NCBI GenBank assembly: GCA_020854975.1 | Contig: JAHKLQ010000148.1 | Coordinates: 1-5,071 of the forward strand | Length of the DNA stretch: 5,071 bases | Direction of reading: 5' to 3' | From: Methanobacterium sp. | GTDB taxonomy: Archaea > Methanobacteriota > Methanobacteria > Methanobacteriales > Methanobacteriaceae | Shown: piece by piece, positions 1-5,071 of the stretch | How the letters are laid out: each line of letters opens with the position of its first letter | How positions within the stretch are numbered: position 1 is the stretch's first letter | Position numbers and translations under genes: made by a program | Notes under the pieces: model-generated | Told to the model about the DNA's origin: nothing | What the model saw: the letters and a program-made list of their open reading frames with translations, nothing else | Databases searched by the model: none

Positions 1-220
1 GAAAAAGCAAGGAAAATATTACCAGGCTGCGGGTGAATCTGTATTGCACTTCTCTGTAACTACCCATATAAATGTATAAAATTACAATTAACAAAACCAT
101 GTTTCCAATGCTAGTCAACAACGGTGTGATTTTAAATAATAGGAACATCGGAGATGTACTTGATACATGATTAAACAGCCCATAAGTTAAAATTTGTGGC
201 AGAATAAGTTCCCCGTGCAT
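1..220 (-). CDS. Partial small membrane protein, C-terminus outside the window
   Basis: The minus-strand frame is open from the ATG at 218-220 to the left edge: 73 codons with no stop. After a 24-residue lead it gives a hydrophobic helix at about residues 25-52 (MFLLF, then MVLLIVILYIYMG). A short charged loop YREVQYRFTRS follows, and then a second hydrophobic segment begins (LVIFSLLF). A loop of the form YRE-x-Q-x-RFTRSL between two helices resembles small archaeal membrane proteins of unknown function that often lie near winged-helix regulators; this is recalled from the family style, not searched. The start is uncertain. A box A-like TATAAAA at 231-237 is too close to the ATG at 220 for the usual 22-27 base spacing. 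It would fit the in-frame ATG at 146-148 better, but neither start has a clear Shine-Dalgarno site. The gene follows the T-tract at 279-295, so it is probably a separate unit from the ABC operon. Function unknown. Confidence 0.62.
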   Translation of the reverse strand, partial: MHGELILPQILTYGLFNHVSSTSPMFLLFKITPLLTSIGNMVLLIVILYIYMGSYREVQYRFTRSLVIFSLLF

Positions 221-229
221 GTTTTAGCC

Positions 230-238
230 CTTTTATAC
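230..238 (-). promoter_or_regulatory. Possible box A for the left-edge membrane protein gene
   Basis: The minus strand reads TGTATAAAAGG here, an archaeal TATA-like element. It lies between the T-tract terminator of the ABC operon and the partial gene at the left edge. Transcription would be expected to start near 205-212, downstream of the ATG at 220 and upstream of the one at 148. Confidence 0.35.
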
Positions 239-278
239 ATTGAAACTAGTAATAATTTCTTTCAAAACACACTTTCCT

Positions 279-295
279 AAAAAAAAAGAAAAAAA
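279..295 (-). terminator. Oligo-T terminator of the ABC transporter operon
   Basis: The minus strand reads seven T, one C, then nine T, starting about 30 bases after the ATPase stop codon. Archaeal RNA polymerase terminates at such T-tracts without needing a hairpin, and I see no strong hairpin here. It separates the ABC operon from the membrane protein gene at the left edge. Confidence 0.7.
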
Positions 296-325
296 TAAGA
301 TTATTTGGGAAAATATAACCCAAAC

Positions 326-997
326 CTATTTACTATCCATATTGACTATTTTTCCATCACTCATATGGATGATTTCATCTGCAAAACTTGCTGATGCCGG
401 GTTATGGGTAACCACCACAATACTCACCCCATTATTATGATTCAGATCCTGTAATATTTTCATTATGGAGTCTGCATTTGCTGTGTCCAGTTCTCCTGTG
501 GGCTCATCAGCCAATATTATGGATGGATCATTAATTAGAGCTCGGGCAATGGCCACGCGTTGTAGTTCTCCCCCTGAAAGCTGTGTGGGGCGTTTATGAT
601 GTTTATCCTCCAATCCCATTTTATCTAGAATTTCTTTCGCTTTTTCCAGATCTTTATTAATCATGGGAAGCATGACGTTTTCCAGTGAGGTGAGCTGGGA
701 AAGGAGGTTAAATCTTTGAAATATAAACCCAATTTCATTCCTCCGGAGACGTGCCTGTTCCTTCATGGAAAGGTTGATGGTTTCTTTTCCATTGATGCGG
801 AATACCCCCATGGTAGGTTCATCAAGTATACCTGCCACGTGGAGGAATGTTGATTTACCAGACCCGGAAGGTCCCATGACTGCTGTAAAAGAACCTTCAT
901 CCAAGCTCAGATCTAATCCTGCCAGAGCATTTACCAGTCCATCACCCATATGATAGGTTTTCCAGACATTTTTAAATTCAAGTACCTGTTTATTCAT
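326..997 (-). CDS. ABC transporter ATP-binding protein, MacB/LolD type
   Basis: This 223-residue nucleotide-binding subunit powers the membrane permease encoded just upstream. All motifs of an active ABC ATPase are visible: Walker [10 protein letters not shown] (42-50), Q-loop glutamine in FIFQRFN (94), signature LSGGELQ (140-146), Walker B ILADEP (161-166) with catalytic Glu165, D-loop GELD (168-171) and switch histidine in VTHNP (198). Spacing, length and the ADEPTGELD text match the MacB/LolD/FtsE group, whose members drive mechanical work on permeases with large extracellular domains rather than transport through a channel. The start ATG overlaps the permease end by eight bases (ATGAATAA). 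A ribosome binding site, GGTGGAGG at 1007-1014, lies within the last permease codons. It would act as a dimer on the inner face of the membrane. The substrate cannot be read from the sequence. Confidence 0.95.
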   Translation of the reverse strand: MNKQVLEFKNVWKTYHMGDGLVNALAGLDLSLDEGSFTAVMGPSGSGKSTFLHVAGILDEPTMGVFRINGKETINLSMKEQARLRRNEIGFIFQRFNLLSQLTSLENVMLPMINKDLEKAKEILDKMGLEDKHHKRPTQLSGGELQRVAIARALINDPSIILADEPTGELDTANADSIMKILQDLNHNNGVSIVVVTHNPASASFADEIIHMSDGKIVNMDSK

Positions 998-2042
998 TTC
1001 TTAAAGCCTCCACCACATTCAGTTTTGATGCGCGTATTGCAGGGTATAGTCCTGCAAGTATGCTTAAAAGGGTAGAACCAAAAATCACTCCTAAAATCAG
1101 CCACAAGGGCATCATACCTGGAATGTATTCTGCAAGGTCAAGGAGATTGGCAATTACCACAATTCCAATAAGTCCTAAAACAACACCTATGAAACCCCCT
1201 AAAAATCCTAATAGGCCTGATTCAAATAGTATACTTCCCTTTATTTCCCAGTTTGTAAATCCAATGGCTTTTAACACTCCTAACTCTTTGGTTCTTTCCA
1301 TGACGCTGATTAGCATAGTGTTGATCACGCTTATGATCCCCACCAGTAAGGCTATGCTGGCTATGATTCCCATGAAAAGCAGTGCCTGTCCGGTCATTTC
1401 CTGAATTTCATTTACTTTTTCTGATTTGGTTTCTGCTGAAACTCCAGTTACCTGTTTTTCCACATCGTCAGCTACTGTTTTAGGGTCTCCGTTGGTCTGA
1501 GCATAGATGGCGCTTACCTTATCATCTGCCATTTGTCGGACAGTGCTCTGGTTTACGTAAATATATGATGCCTGCGCATCTTTAGTTATTCCTGTAACAG
1601 TTAATTCCTGGCCCTTGACTGTTATTTTACTTCCAATATCATATCCTAACTTTTCAACTGCTACCTGGTTGATTACAACGCCTTGCGTCCCGTTTATTAA
1701 TTTAATATCCTTCCAGTTATTGACTCCCTCCACGTATAGCTGGGTTCCATTTACATCCTCGGAAAACATGGTTACCTCACGGAAATCATAGAGATCGGAC
1801 CGGTTTCTTATCTGGGATACTGTTTGACCATCCATTAAATAAGATCCCGTTCCAGATGAAGGGGTTACTGCTATATCATACATATATGCATTTGTTTCAT
1901 CTTGAATCGCGGTGGTTAATCCCGCAGTTACTCCTAAAAGTGCCATGAGCATGGCAGCTCCAATTATTATCCCCAGCATGGTTAAAGAGCTTCTGAGTTT
2001 TCTTCTTCTTATGTTGTTGAATGATAACTTGTAAAGATCCAT
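990..2042 (-). CDS. ABC transporter permease, MacB/FtsX family
   Basis: This 350-residue membrane subunit is the partner of the ATPase that follows it. It has the MacB-type order. A cytoplasmic N-terminal stretch ([20 protein letters not shown], 6-25) leads into TM1 at about 20-45. An extracellular domain of about 170 residues (46-217) carries the core fold sequence [13 protein letters not shown] (121-133). Then come TM2 at about 218-246, TM3 at about 271-298 and TM4 at about 312-335. The family's coupling segment [15 protein letters not shown] lies at 247-261, and the typical ending [19 protein letters not shown] closes the protein. A strong ribosome binding site, AAGGTGAG, sits five bases before the ATG. 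The extracellular domain is shorter than that of Gram-negative MacB, and no HlyD-type adaptor or TolC gene is visible, so classical drug efflux across two membranes is not implied. Export of a peptide or lipid, or envelope stress sensing, is possible. Confidence 0.93.
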   Translation of the reverse strand: MDLYKLSFNNIRRRKLRSSLTMLGIIIGAAMLMALLGVTAGLTTAIQDETNAYMYDIAVTPSSGTGSYLMDGQTVSQIRNRSDLYDFREVTMFSEDVNGTQLYVEGVNNWKDIKLINGTQGVVINQVAVEKLGYDIGSKITVKGQELTVTGITKDAQASYIYVNQSTVRQMADDKVSAIYAQTNGDPKTVADDVEKQVTGVSAETKSEKVNEIQEMTGQALLFMGIIASIALLVGIISVINTMLISVMERTKELGVLKAIGFTNWEIKGSILFESGLLGFLGGFIGVVLGLIGIVVIANLLDLAEYIPGMMPLWLILGVIFGSTLLSILAGLYPAIRASKLNVVEALRNE

Positions 2043-2055
2043 TAATTCTCACCTT
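2043..2055 (-). promoter_or_regulatory. Ribosome binding site of the permease gene
   Basis: The minus strand reads AAGGTGAGAATTA directly before the ATG. GGTGAG pairs well with the archaeal 16S rRNA 3' end (CACCUCC), with five bases of spacing. This supports the annotated permease start. Confidence 0.75.
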
Positions 2056-2122
2056 CAAAATAAGGGCATTTTACTGCACCTCATAACTGTCCACTTGATT
2101 ATCAAAAATTCCATCAATTAAT

Positions 2123-2133
2123 TTTAATAAAAA
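2123..2133 (-). promoter_or_regulatory. Candidate proximal box A for the ABC operon
   Basis: The minus strand reads TTTTTATTAAA about 80 bases before the permease start. Transcription would begin near 2100 with a leader of about 55-60 bases. A second candidate, TTTTATAA at 2185-2192, would give a leader of about 120 bases. In such AT-rich sequence both matches could arise by chance. Confidence 0.3.
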
Positions 2134-2219
2134 GAATCTTTAGAACATTTTTACGTAATTTACCCAATTTTAGATTCTTTTAAATTATAAAATGACAGTA
2201 TACTCTTCTATTATGTTTT

Positions 2220-2320
2220 AAATCTAAATGTCCCTCCAGGCAGGATCAAGGAGGCGATAAAAGCGAATTTGATTTTTTTAATATCCAAAATCCCTACTTA
2301 TCATCGGGACATTGTGATTT
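2220..2320. repeat. Imperfect inverted repeat with about 71-base spacer
   Basis: The left arm 2220-2234 (AAATCTAAATGTCCC) and the reverse complement of the right arm 2306-2320 (AAATCACAATGTCCC) agree at 13 of 15 positions. Between the arms lies less AT-rich sequence with a small CCTCC/GGAGG hairpin possibility (2233-2237 with 2250-2254). On either strand an RNA could fold back on itself here. Terminal repeats of a very small decayed mobile element are the alternative, but I see no target duplication. Real as sequence; function unknown. Confidence 0.45.
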
Positions 2321-2377
2321 TAAGAAATCTATTTGTTCCCCATAACTATCCAAACTACCTCCTTTCAAATAATTCAT
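2294..2377 (-). CDS. Possible small ORF, 27 residues, in the ABC operon leader
   Basis: The minus strand has an ATG at 2375-2377 followed by 26 sense codons and a TAG. The product would begin MNYLKGGSLDSYGEQ and end in FLKSQCPDDK. Its most striking feature is AAAGGAGGT (about 2357-2365), a near-perfect Shine-Dalgarno sequence lying inside the ORF. This could instead serve a TTG at 2351-2353 in the same frame, giving a 19-residue peptide, although the spacing of three bases is short. It might be a leader peptide, a decayed gene end, or chance. I recognise no family. The right arm of the inverted repeat overlaps its 3' half. Confidence 0.2.
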   Translation of the reverse strand: MNYLKGGSLDSYGEQIDFLKSQCPDDK

Positions 2378-2540
2378 ATTATTCTTTAGTTAATTGTAGT
2401 TTAAACCTATAAAAATAGTTTTTTTAAGAATTTCCCCTTATTTTCCCCGTTTTTTATTCTGTTTCGCCATGACTTCCCCCTAATTTACACCCAAATTCAC
2501 TAAGAATTGAAAAATAAATATAAAAAAAGGAATGGAATTC

Positions 2541-2562
2541 ATTTAAAAATAATTTAAAAATA
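2541..2562. repeat. Tandem duplication of an 11-base AT unit
   Basis: The unit ATTTAAAAATA occurs twice in direct succession without mismatch. It is low-complexity sequence in the gene-poor gap, probably a slippage product. It could make the DNA easy to bend or melt. Confidence 0.6.
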
Positions 2563-2564
2563 AG

Positions 2565-2600
2565 TTACCAGGTACAAATTAAATTATCAGAGTATAAAAT
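2565..2600 (-). promoter_or_regulatory. Candidate distal promoter with PadR-like operator
   Basis: On the plus strand TTACCAGGTAC (2565-2575) matches TTACAAGGTAC (4066-4076) in the PadR promoter at 10 of 11 positions. A box A-like TTTTATA (minus strand, 2593-2600) lies about 27 bases upstream, the same spacing as in the PadR promoter. If functional, it would start a transcript near 2570 that reads through the gap into the ABC transporter genes, with a leader of about 530 bases. Only a single operator copy is present, and the surroundings are AT-rich. Confidence 0.35.
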
Positions 2601-2738
2601 CTTTAAAATCTAAAAAAACCAACTAAAACAATTTTATTTAAATAAATGGAAAAGAAGGTTTAAAAGATGTTGAAAAGAAGATAATGAATTATAAAACAAA
2701 GAATGGAAGAGATAAACAGACTTTTTCTTATCAGATGC

Positions 2739-3083
2739 TCAATGAATTAGTTCAACAGGAATATTATCAACCATTTTATCTCCAACATAATAAATGGGGG
2801 TATCAGATCCTCTGAATTCTTCCACAACCTGCATGAAAATGTCAAAATTTTCTTCCATTTTATCAGAAAGGAAATATAATATGCCGTATCCCTTACCAGC
2901 AGATACCACTATATCGTTTTTCTCTAAAACTTCAATATGATATTTTATAGTTTTATAATTTAGAGAAAGAATTTCAGCAAGTTGATTAGCATTATATGGT
3001 CTTTTTTTCAATTTGGCTATAATTCTAGCACGATTTACCCCACCTTTACTCCCAGCCAACAATTCCCATAACAATTTTCTCAT
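2739..3083 (-). CDS. Winged helix-turn-helix transcriptional regulator, ArsR-like
   Basis: This 114-residue DNA-binding protein is of a kind common in methanogens and other euryarchaea. The N-terminus [21 protein letters not shown] is typical of that group. The helix-turn-helix lies at about 29-54 ([20 protein letters not shown]), followed by ALEKN-like VLEKNDIV and the wing [13 protein letters not shown] (61-73). The tail (74-114) is acidic to mixed and has no cysteine cluster, so metal sensing of the classical ArsR type is not supported. It starts 30 bases after the DUF1700 stop and is probably cotranscribed with PadR and DUF1700. The ribosome binding site is weak (AGAAGGG). An in-frame TAA 30 bases upstream limits any longer start. 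Its targets are unknown; the ABC transporter downstream is one candidate. Confidence 0.85.
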   Translation of the reverse strand: MRKLLWELLAGSKGGVNRARIIAKLKKRPYNANQLAEILSLNYKTIKYHIEVLEKNDIVVSAGKGYGILYFLSDKMEENFDIFMQVVEEFRGSDTPIYYVGDKMVDNIPVELIH

Positions 3084-3113
3084 GAAAAACCCTTCTACAT
3101 ACTTTTTTTGATT

Positions 3114-3713
3114 TTAACTCCTTTTTTTACCTTCTATAACCCTTAAATTCCATTTTAAATATCGAAGTGCCAATCCATAGATCCATTTAGTTACATATAC
3201 CAAAACCGCTAATAGAGCCAGACCTAATATTGTTAAACCAATACCATACAATATTCCCCCTAAACTACCCAGCACCCCATTATATGTTGTTATATAAAAA
3301 TTATACTGGGGTAAAATTAGTTTTAGAACAGTAACCAGGGTCACATAAATCCCACCAAAAACCATGGCACCCCCCAAGACAAATAAAGTTAATAGAATTG
3401 CAACTAAGAGCATGGCTGGTACTGCCACAAATATTAAATTAAATATCCCAAGACCTGCCGCAGCTAACGCTGCTTCAAACACACTACCTGCAGACTGTTT
3501 ATCTTCCGCTTTTCTAAGCATGTATTCTGCTTTAATTTGTTTTGCAAGGTTTTTTGGATTTCCTAATGCTTCTGAAATTTCTTCTTCAGTTCTGCCTTTC
3601 TCTATACCAATCATGAAGTGTTCTTCATAATCTGAGATTATATCAGCTTTTTCCTCCTTTGGAAGTTTTTTCAGAAGTTTATTGAGTTCTTCAATATATT
3701 CATCCTTATTCAT
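3114..3713 (-). CDS. DUF1700 (COG4709-like) predicted membrane protein
   Basis: This 199-residue protein has a charged cytoplasmic N-terminal part (1-75) and a very hydrophobic C-terminal part. The N-terminus carries the DUF1700 hallmark: [18 protein letters not shown], then a segment around [10 protein letters not shown] (24-33), [11 protein letters not shown] (36-46) and a closing [11 protein letters not shown] (50-60). Hydrophobic segments lie at about 82-112, 115-135 and 146-178, followed by a basic tail ending GKKRS. DUF1700 genes are very often found directly next to PadR-family regulators in Firmicutes and some archaea, and the pairing here repeats that arrangement. The start overlaps the end of padR-like by eight bases, so translational coupling is likely. 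A plausible role is a membrane-bound partner or sensor for PadR. The biochemical function of the family is not established. Confidence 0.88.
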   Translation of the reverse strand: MNKDEYIEELNKLLKKLPKEEKADIISDYEEHFMIGIEKGRTEEEISEALGNPKNLAKQIKAEYMLRKAEDKQSAGSVFEAALAAAGLGIFNLIFVAVPAMLLVAILLTLFVLGGAMVFGGIYVTLVTVLKLILPQYNFYITTYNGVLGSLGGILYGIGLTILGLALLAVLVYVTKWIYGLALRYLKWNLRVIEGKKRS

Positions 3714-4059
3714 CCGTAATATCCCCCAAATTATTCATTAATTTCTCATGAACTAGATCATTAACACCTGTGGAAAATTCATCCCATTCTGCAACCAATC
3801 CTTCCTTTTTTTCTTTTCCCACGTCTGTTATCTGATAATATTTCCGTGGCGGCCCATCTTGCGACTCTTTTAAGTATGAAATCACCATTTTATCCTTCCT
3901 TAACCTTTTTAGAAGAGGATATATAGTGCCTTCGGAAATTGAAATGTTCTTTGAAATTTCATCGACCATTTCATAACCATAACAGTCTTTTCTGTCCAGA
4001 AGAACTAGAACACAAAGTTCCAGCACACCTTTCTTAAATTGTGCGTTCATGATGATCAC
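3706..4059 (-). CDS. PadR family transcriptional regulator
   Basis: This 117-residue winged-helix regulator shows the PadR core: [29 protein letters not shown] (7-35, the first 20 of which are the family's opening helix), then [18 protein letters not shown] (42-59, the recognition helix) and the wing [18 protein letters not shown] (69-86). A short C-terminal helix follows ([16 protein letters not shown]), as in the small PadR subgroup 2 proteins that dimerise through it. Two starts are possible. The ATG at 4057-4059 gives MIIMNAQ. The ATG at 4048-4050 gives MNAQFKKG, which is closer to the usual family N-terminus and has GTGAT a few bases upstream. It is the first gene of an operon with DUF1700 and the winged-helix gene. 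Two CAAGGTACT repeats between its box A and its start suggest that it represses itself. The effector is unknown. Confidence 0.93.
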   Translation of the reverse strand: MIIMNAQFKKGVLELCVLVLLDRKDCYGYEMVDEISKNISISEGTIYPLLKRLRKDKMVISYLKESQDGPPRKYYQITDVGKEKKEGLVAEWDEFSTGVNDLVHEKLMNNLGDITDE

Positions 4060-4065
4060 TGCATC

Positions 4066-4105
<40 letters not shown>

Positions 4106-4126
4106 TAGCCCCGGAAAGAAGTACAC

Positions 4127-4181
4127 AAAAAAATTGCAAAAAATGTGAATAACCAGTGCAATAAAAAAATAAAAAATAAAA
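4127..4181 (-). terminator. Terminator region after the methyltransferase gene
   Basis: After the restored methyltransferase stop (4185-4187) the minus strand is rich in T-runs (TTTTATTTTTTATTTTTTTA, 4161-4181). A six-base stem ATTGCA/TGCAAT (4157-4162 with 4133-4138, 18-base loop) follows, and then six T (4127-4132). Both T-tracts could end the transcript before the PadR promoter. That the terminator follows the 4185 stop, and not the premature one at 4339, supports 4185 as the ancestral gene end. Confidence 0.5.
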
Positions 4182-4184
4182 GAA

Positions 4185-4938
4185 TTAATATTCAGCTATA
4201 ACCAGCATTTCAAAGTCTTCTATGGTTAAAGGATCTTGCCTGCTGAATTCACCCAGTTTACAGCCATAAATATCAATCTGATTGAAACCTAGGGATTTAA
4301 GAAGCCAGTTTATCTCGGAAGGCACATAATATCGTTCATCACACTAACAATAATTTATTCCCATTATCATCTTCTGTTTCCAGTTGGTACCTGTCCCGGA
4401 AGGTCATAAGGTCAAATGTGTTTTCTTGGTTGGTTGAATAGTTAGAATTGGCGTTTATGAAATCTTTAACGGAGTGGAATAAGGGATAAAGCCCGTTAAG
4501 TGTGGTGAATATTAATTTTCCATCTTTTTTCAGTGCACGGGCCGCACTTTCCAGGATCTGGAAGTTCATCTGGTCTGTTTCCATAAGGGGAAATGCACCT
4601 TCACAGAGCATGATAACCAGGTCAAACTCATCCTCGAACGGGAGATTTCTGGCATCAGCTTTTTCAAAATCAAGTTGAACTCCAGTATCAATAGCTTTTT
4701 CTCTGGCTCTATTTAGCATGTTTTCAGATAAATCCACACCCGTGACTGAATAACCACGTTTAACAAGTTCAATGGCATGTCGACCAGTTCCACAACCAAC
4801 ATCCAATATTCTACAACTCTTGTCACGTTTAATTTCTGATTCTATAAAATCAACTTCCCCCATGGTTCCCTGAGTGAATGATTCCTTTTCATACTTCTCA
4901 ACGTAATTTGTGAATAGTTCTTCGTACCATTTCTTCAT
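4185..4938 (-). pseudogene. Class I SAM-dependent methyltransferase, frameshifted near the C-terminus
   Basis: The first frame (4339-4938) gives 199 residues with a Rossmann methyltransferase core: motif I ILDVGCGTGRH (44-54), the acidic residue after strand 2 in VTGVDLSENML (65-75, Asp69), motif ADARNLPF (94-101) for the adenine side, and strand 4 FDLVIMLCEGAF (105-116). It stops at TGA 4339-4341. The next frame continues from TGT 4341-4343 with CDERYYVPSEINWLLKSLGF and runs 52 residues to EDFEMLVIAEY and a TAA at 4185-4187. Together the two parts give about 250 residues, a usual length for this family. One extra base therefore breaks the gene. A TAG in the second frame at 4344-4346 confines the change to 4339-4346. 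The break could be a real recent mutation or a sequencing error. The truncated product keeps the cofactor site but loses the last strands of the sheet. The methyl acceptor is unknown. The ribosome binding site AGGTG (4945-4949) and a clear box A support the start. Confidence 0.85.
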
Positions 4939-4944
4939 TTACGA

Positions 4945-4949
4945 CACCT
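4945..4949 (-). promoter_or_regulatory. Ribosome binding site of the methyltransferase gene
   Basis: The minus strand reads AGGTG, six bases before the ATG. It pairs with the archaeal anti-Shine-Dalgarno sequence and fixes the start at 4938. Confidence 0.65.
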
Positions 4950-4976
4950 ATAATATTATATATTGTATTTCATGAG

Positions 4977-4985
4977 TATATAAAG
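4977..4985 (-). promoter_or_regulatory. Box A (TATA) of the methyltransferase gene
   Basis: The minus strand reads CTTTATATA, a near-consensus archaeal box A. It is about 40 bases before the start codon, so transcription should begin near 4955 and give a leader of about 17 bases that includes the AGGTG site. Confidence 0.75.
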
Positions 4986-5007
4986 ATCAGCGAATAATTT
5001 GAAGAGA

Positions 5008-5020
5008 TATATTTAAAATA
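5008..5020 (+). promoter_or_regulatory. Possible divergent box A at the right edge
   Basis: The plus strand reads TATATTTAAAATA, about 30-40 bases before an ATG at 5049-5051. It lies back to back with the methyltransferase promoter. Low complexity makes a chance match possible. Confidence 0.3.
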
Positions 5021-5048
5021 ATTCGATTATCTCAGGTATTTTAGGTTT

Positions 5049-5071
5049 ATGTCTGGATTTAAAGCAACACC
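5049..5071 (+). CDS. Possible start of a divergent gene, cut by the window edge
   Basis: The ATG at 5049-5051 opens MSGFKATP and runs out of the window after seven full codons. AGGT at 5034-5037 is a weak ribosome binding site 11 bases upstream, and a box A-like element lies at 5008-5020. The piece is too short to assign a family or to be sure that it is coding. Confidence 0.3.

Larger units (their letters stand above)
2043..2738. other. Gene-poor AT-rich gap, possible long leader of the ABC operon
   Basis: No convincing gene lies in these roughly 700 bases. The part from 2400 to 2738 is very AT-rich and of low complexity. It contains A/T runs and one exact tandem duplication of an 11-base unit (2541-2562). 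The part from 2216 to 2365 is more complex and less AT-rich, and it holds an imperfect inverted repeat and a small ORF. Read on the minus strand, the gap contains three box A-like sequences: TTTTATA at 2593-2600, TTTTATAA at 2185-2192 and TTTTTATTAAA at 2123-2133. The transporter could therefore be transcribed from a near or a far promoter. T-runs at 2612-2618 and 2522-2528 could end transcripts from the winged-helix gene. Confidence 0.6.

Noticed and set aside
240..440. Plus-strand open frame of 66 codons
   Set aside because: It crosses the T-tract terminator and the 3' end of the ATPase gene in antisense; it has no promoter or ribosome binding site, and the ATPase frame carries every ABC motif.
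1060..1404. Plus-strand open frame of 114 codons
   Set aside because: It is antisense to the permease C-terminal membrane helices; its composition is the usual mirror of a hydrophobic gene, and the permease is clearly real.
2294..2296. TAG read as pyrrolysine at the end of the small leader ORF
   Set aside because: The extension meets another stop after about 15 codons, shows no family similarity, and no pyrrolysine genes are visible in the window.
2181..2412. Plus-strand stretch open for about 70 codons through the gap
   Set aside because: It has no ATG or well-placed ribosome binding site, its second half is AT-biased low-complexity sequence, and no family is recognisable.
2438..2470. Minus-strand 10-codon ORF (MAKQNKKRGK) behind a GGGGG run
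   Set aside because: It is too short to support as a gene; its lysine-rich composition follows from the A-rich sequence, and the G-run is not a proper Shine-Dalgarno match.
3084..3116. Stop-codon readthrough joining DUF1700 to the winged-helix protein
   Set aside because: The two frames are in phase with a single TAA between them, but the 30-base link is ordinary for an operon gap, TAA is an efficient stop, and both proteins are complete on their own.
3364..3630. Plus-strand open frame of 88 codons
   Set aside because: It is antisense to the DUF1700 gene and has no family features or start signals.
4339..4346. Programmed +1 frameshifting in the methyltransferase
   Set aside because: GTG followed by TGA would need the valine tRNA to slip onto TGT, which pairs poorly, and no stimulating sequence is visible. 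A mutation or sequencing error is simpler.

Overview
The window looks archaeal and most likely comes from a methanogen of the Methanobacterium type. The basis is an AT-rich sequence, box A promoters of the TTTATATA or CTATAAATA kind, Shine-Dalgarno sites of the GGTG/GGAGG kind, oligo-T tracts in place of strong hairpin terminators, and protein families common in that group. The organism call is an inference from composition and protein style, not from a marker gene. Every gene I can support well lies on the minus strand, so the window reads from right to left.

Right end (about 4185-5071): a class I SAM-dependent methyltransferase gene with a clear box A and ribosome binding site. Its frame is broken by a one-base shift at 4339-4346. 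The lost C-terminus is intact in the next frame down to a stop at 4185-4187. To its right are a possible back-to-back promoter and the first codons of a possible plus-strand gene.

Middle (2739-4105): a compact regulatory operon of a PadR-family repressor, a DUF1700 membrane protein and a small winged-helix regulator. Two copies of a CAAGGTACT repeat sit between the box A and the PadR start, which suggests autoregulation.

Gap (2043-2738): about 700 bases without a convincing gene. It holds a second box A-like element with a near-copy of the PadR repeat at the same distance, an imperfect inverted repeat, a small ORF containing a strong Shine-Dalgarno-like sequence, and low-complexity AT sequence. 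It may be a long leader for the transporter genes downstream.

Left (326-2042): a MacB/FtsX-type ABC transporter, permease first and ATPase second. The two overlap by eight bases and are followed by a strong T-tract terminator. At the left edge (1-220) a small membrane protein gene runs out of the window.

Taken together, the middle genes look like a sensor and repressor module (PadR, DUF1700, winged helix) that may control the ABC transporter on the same strand. The repeat shared by the PadR promoter and the gap is the only sequence link between them, and it is suggestive rather than proven.
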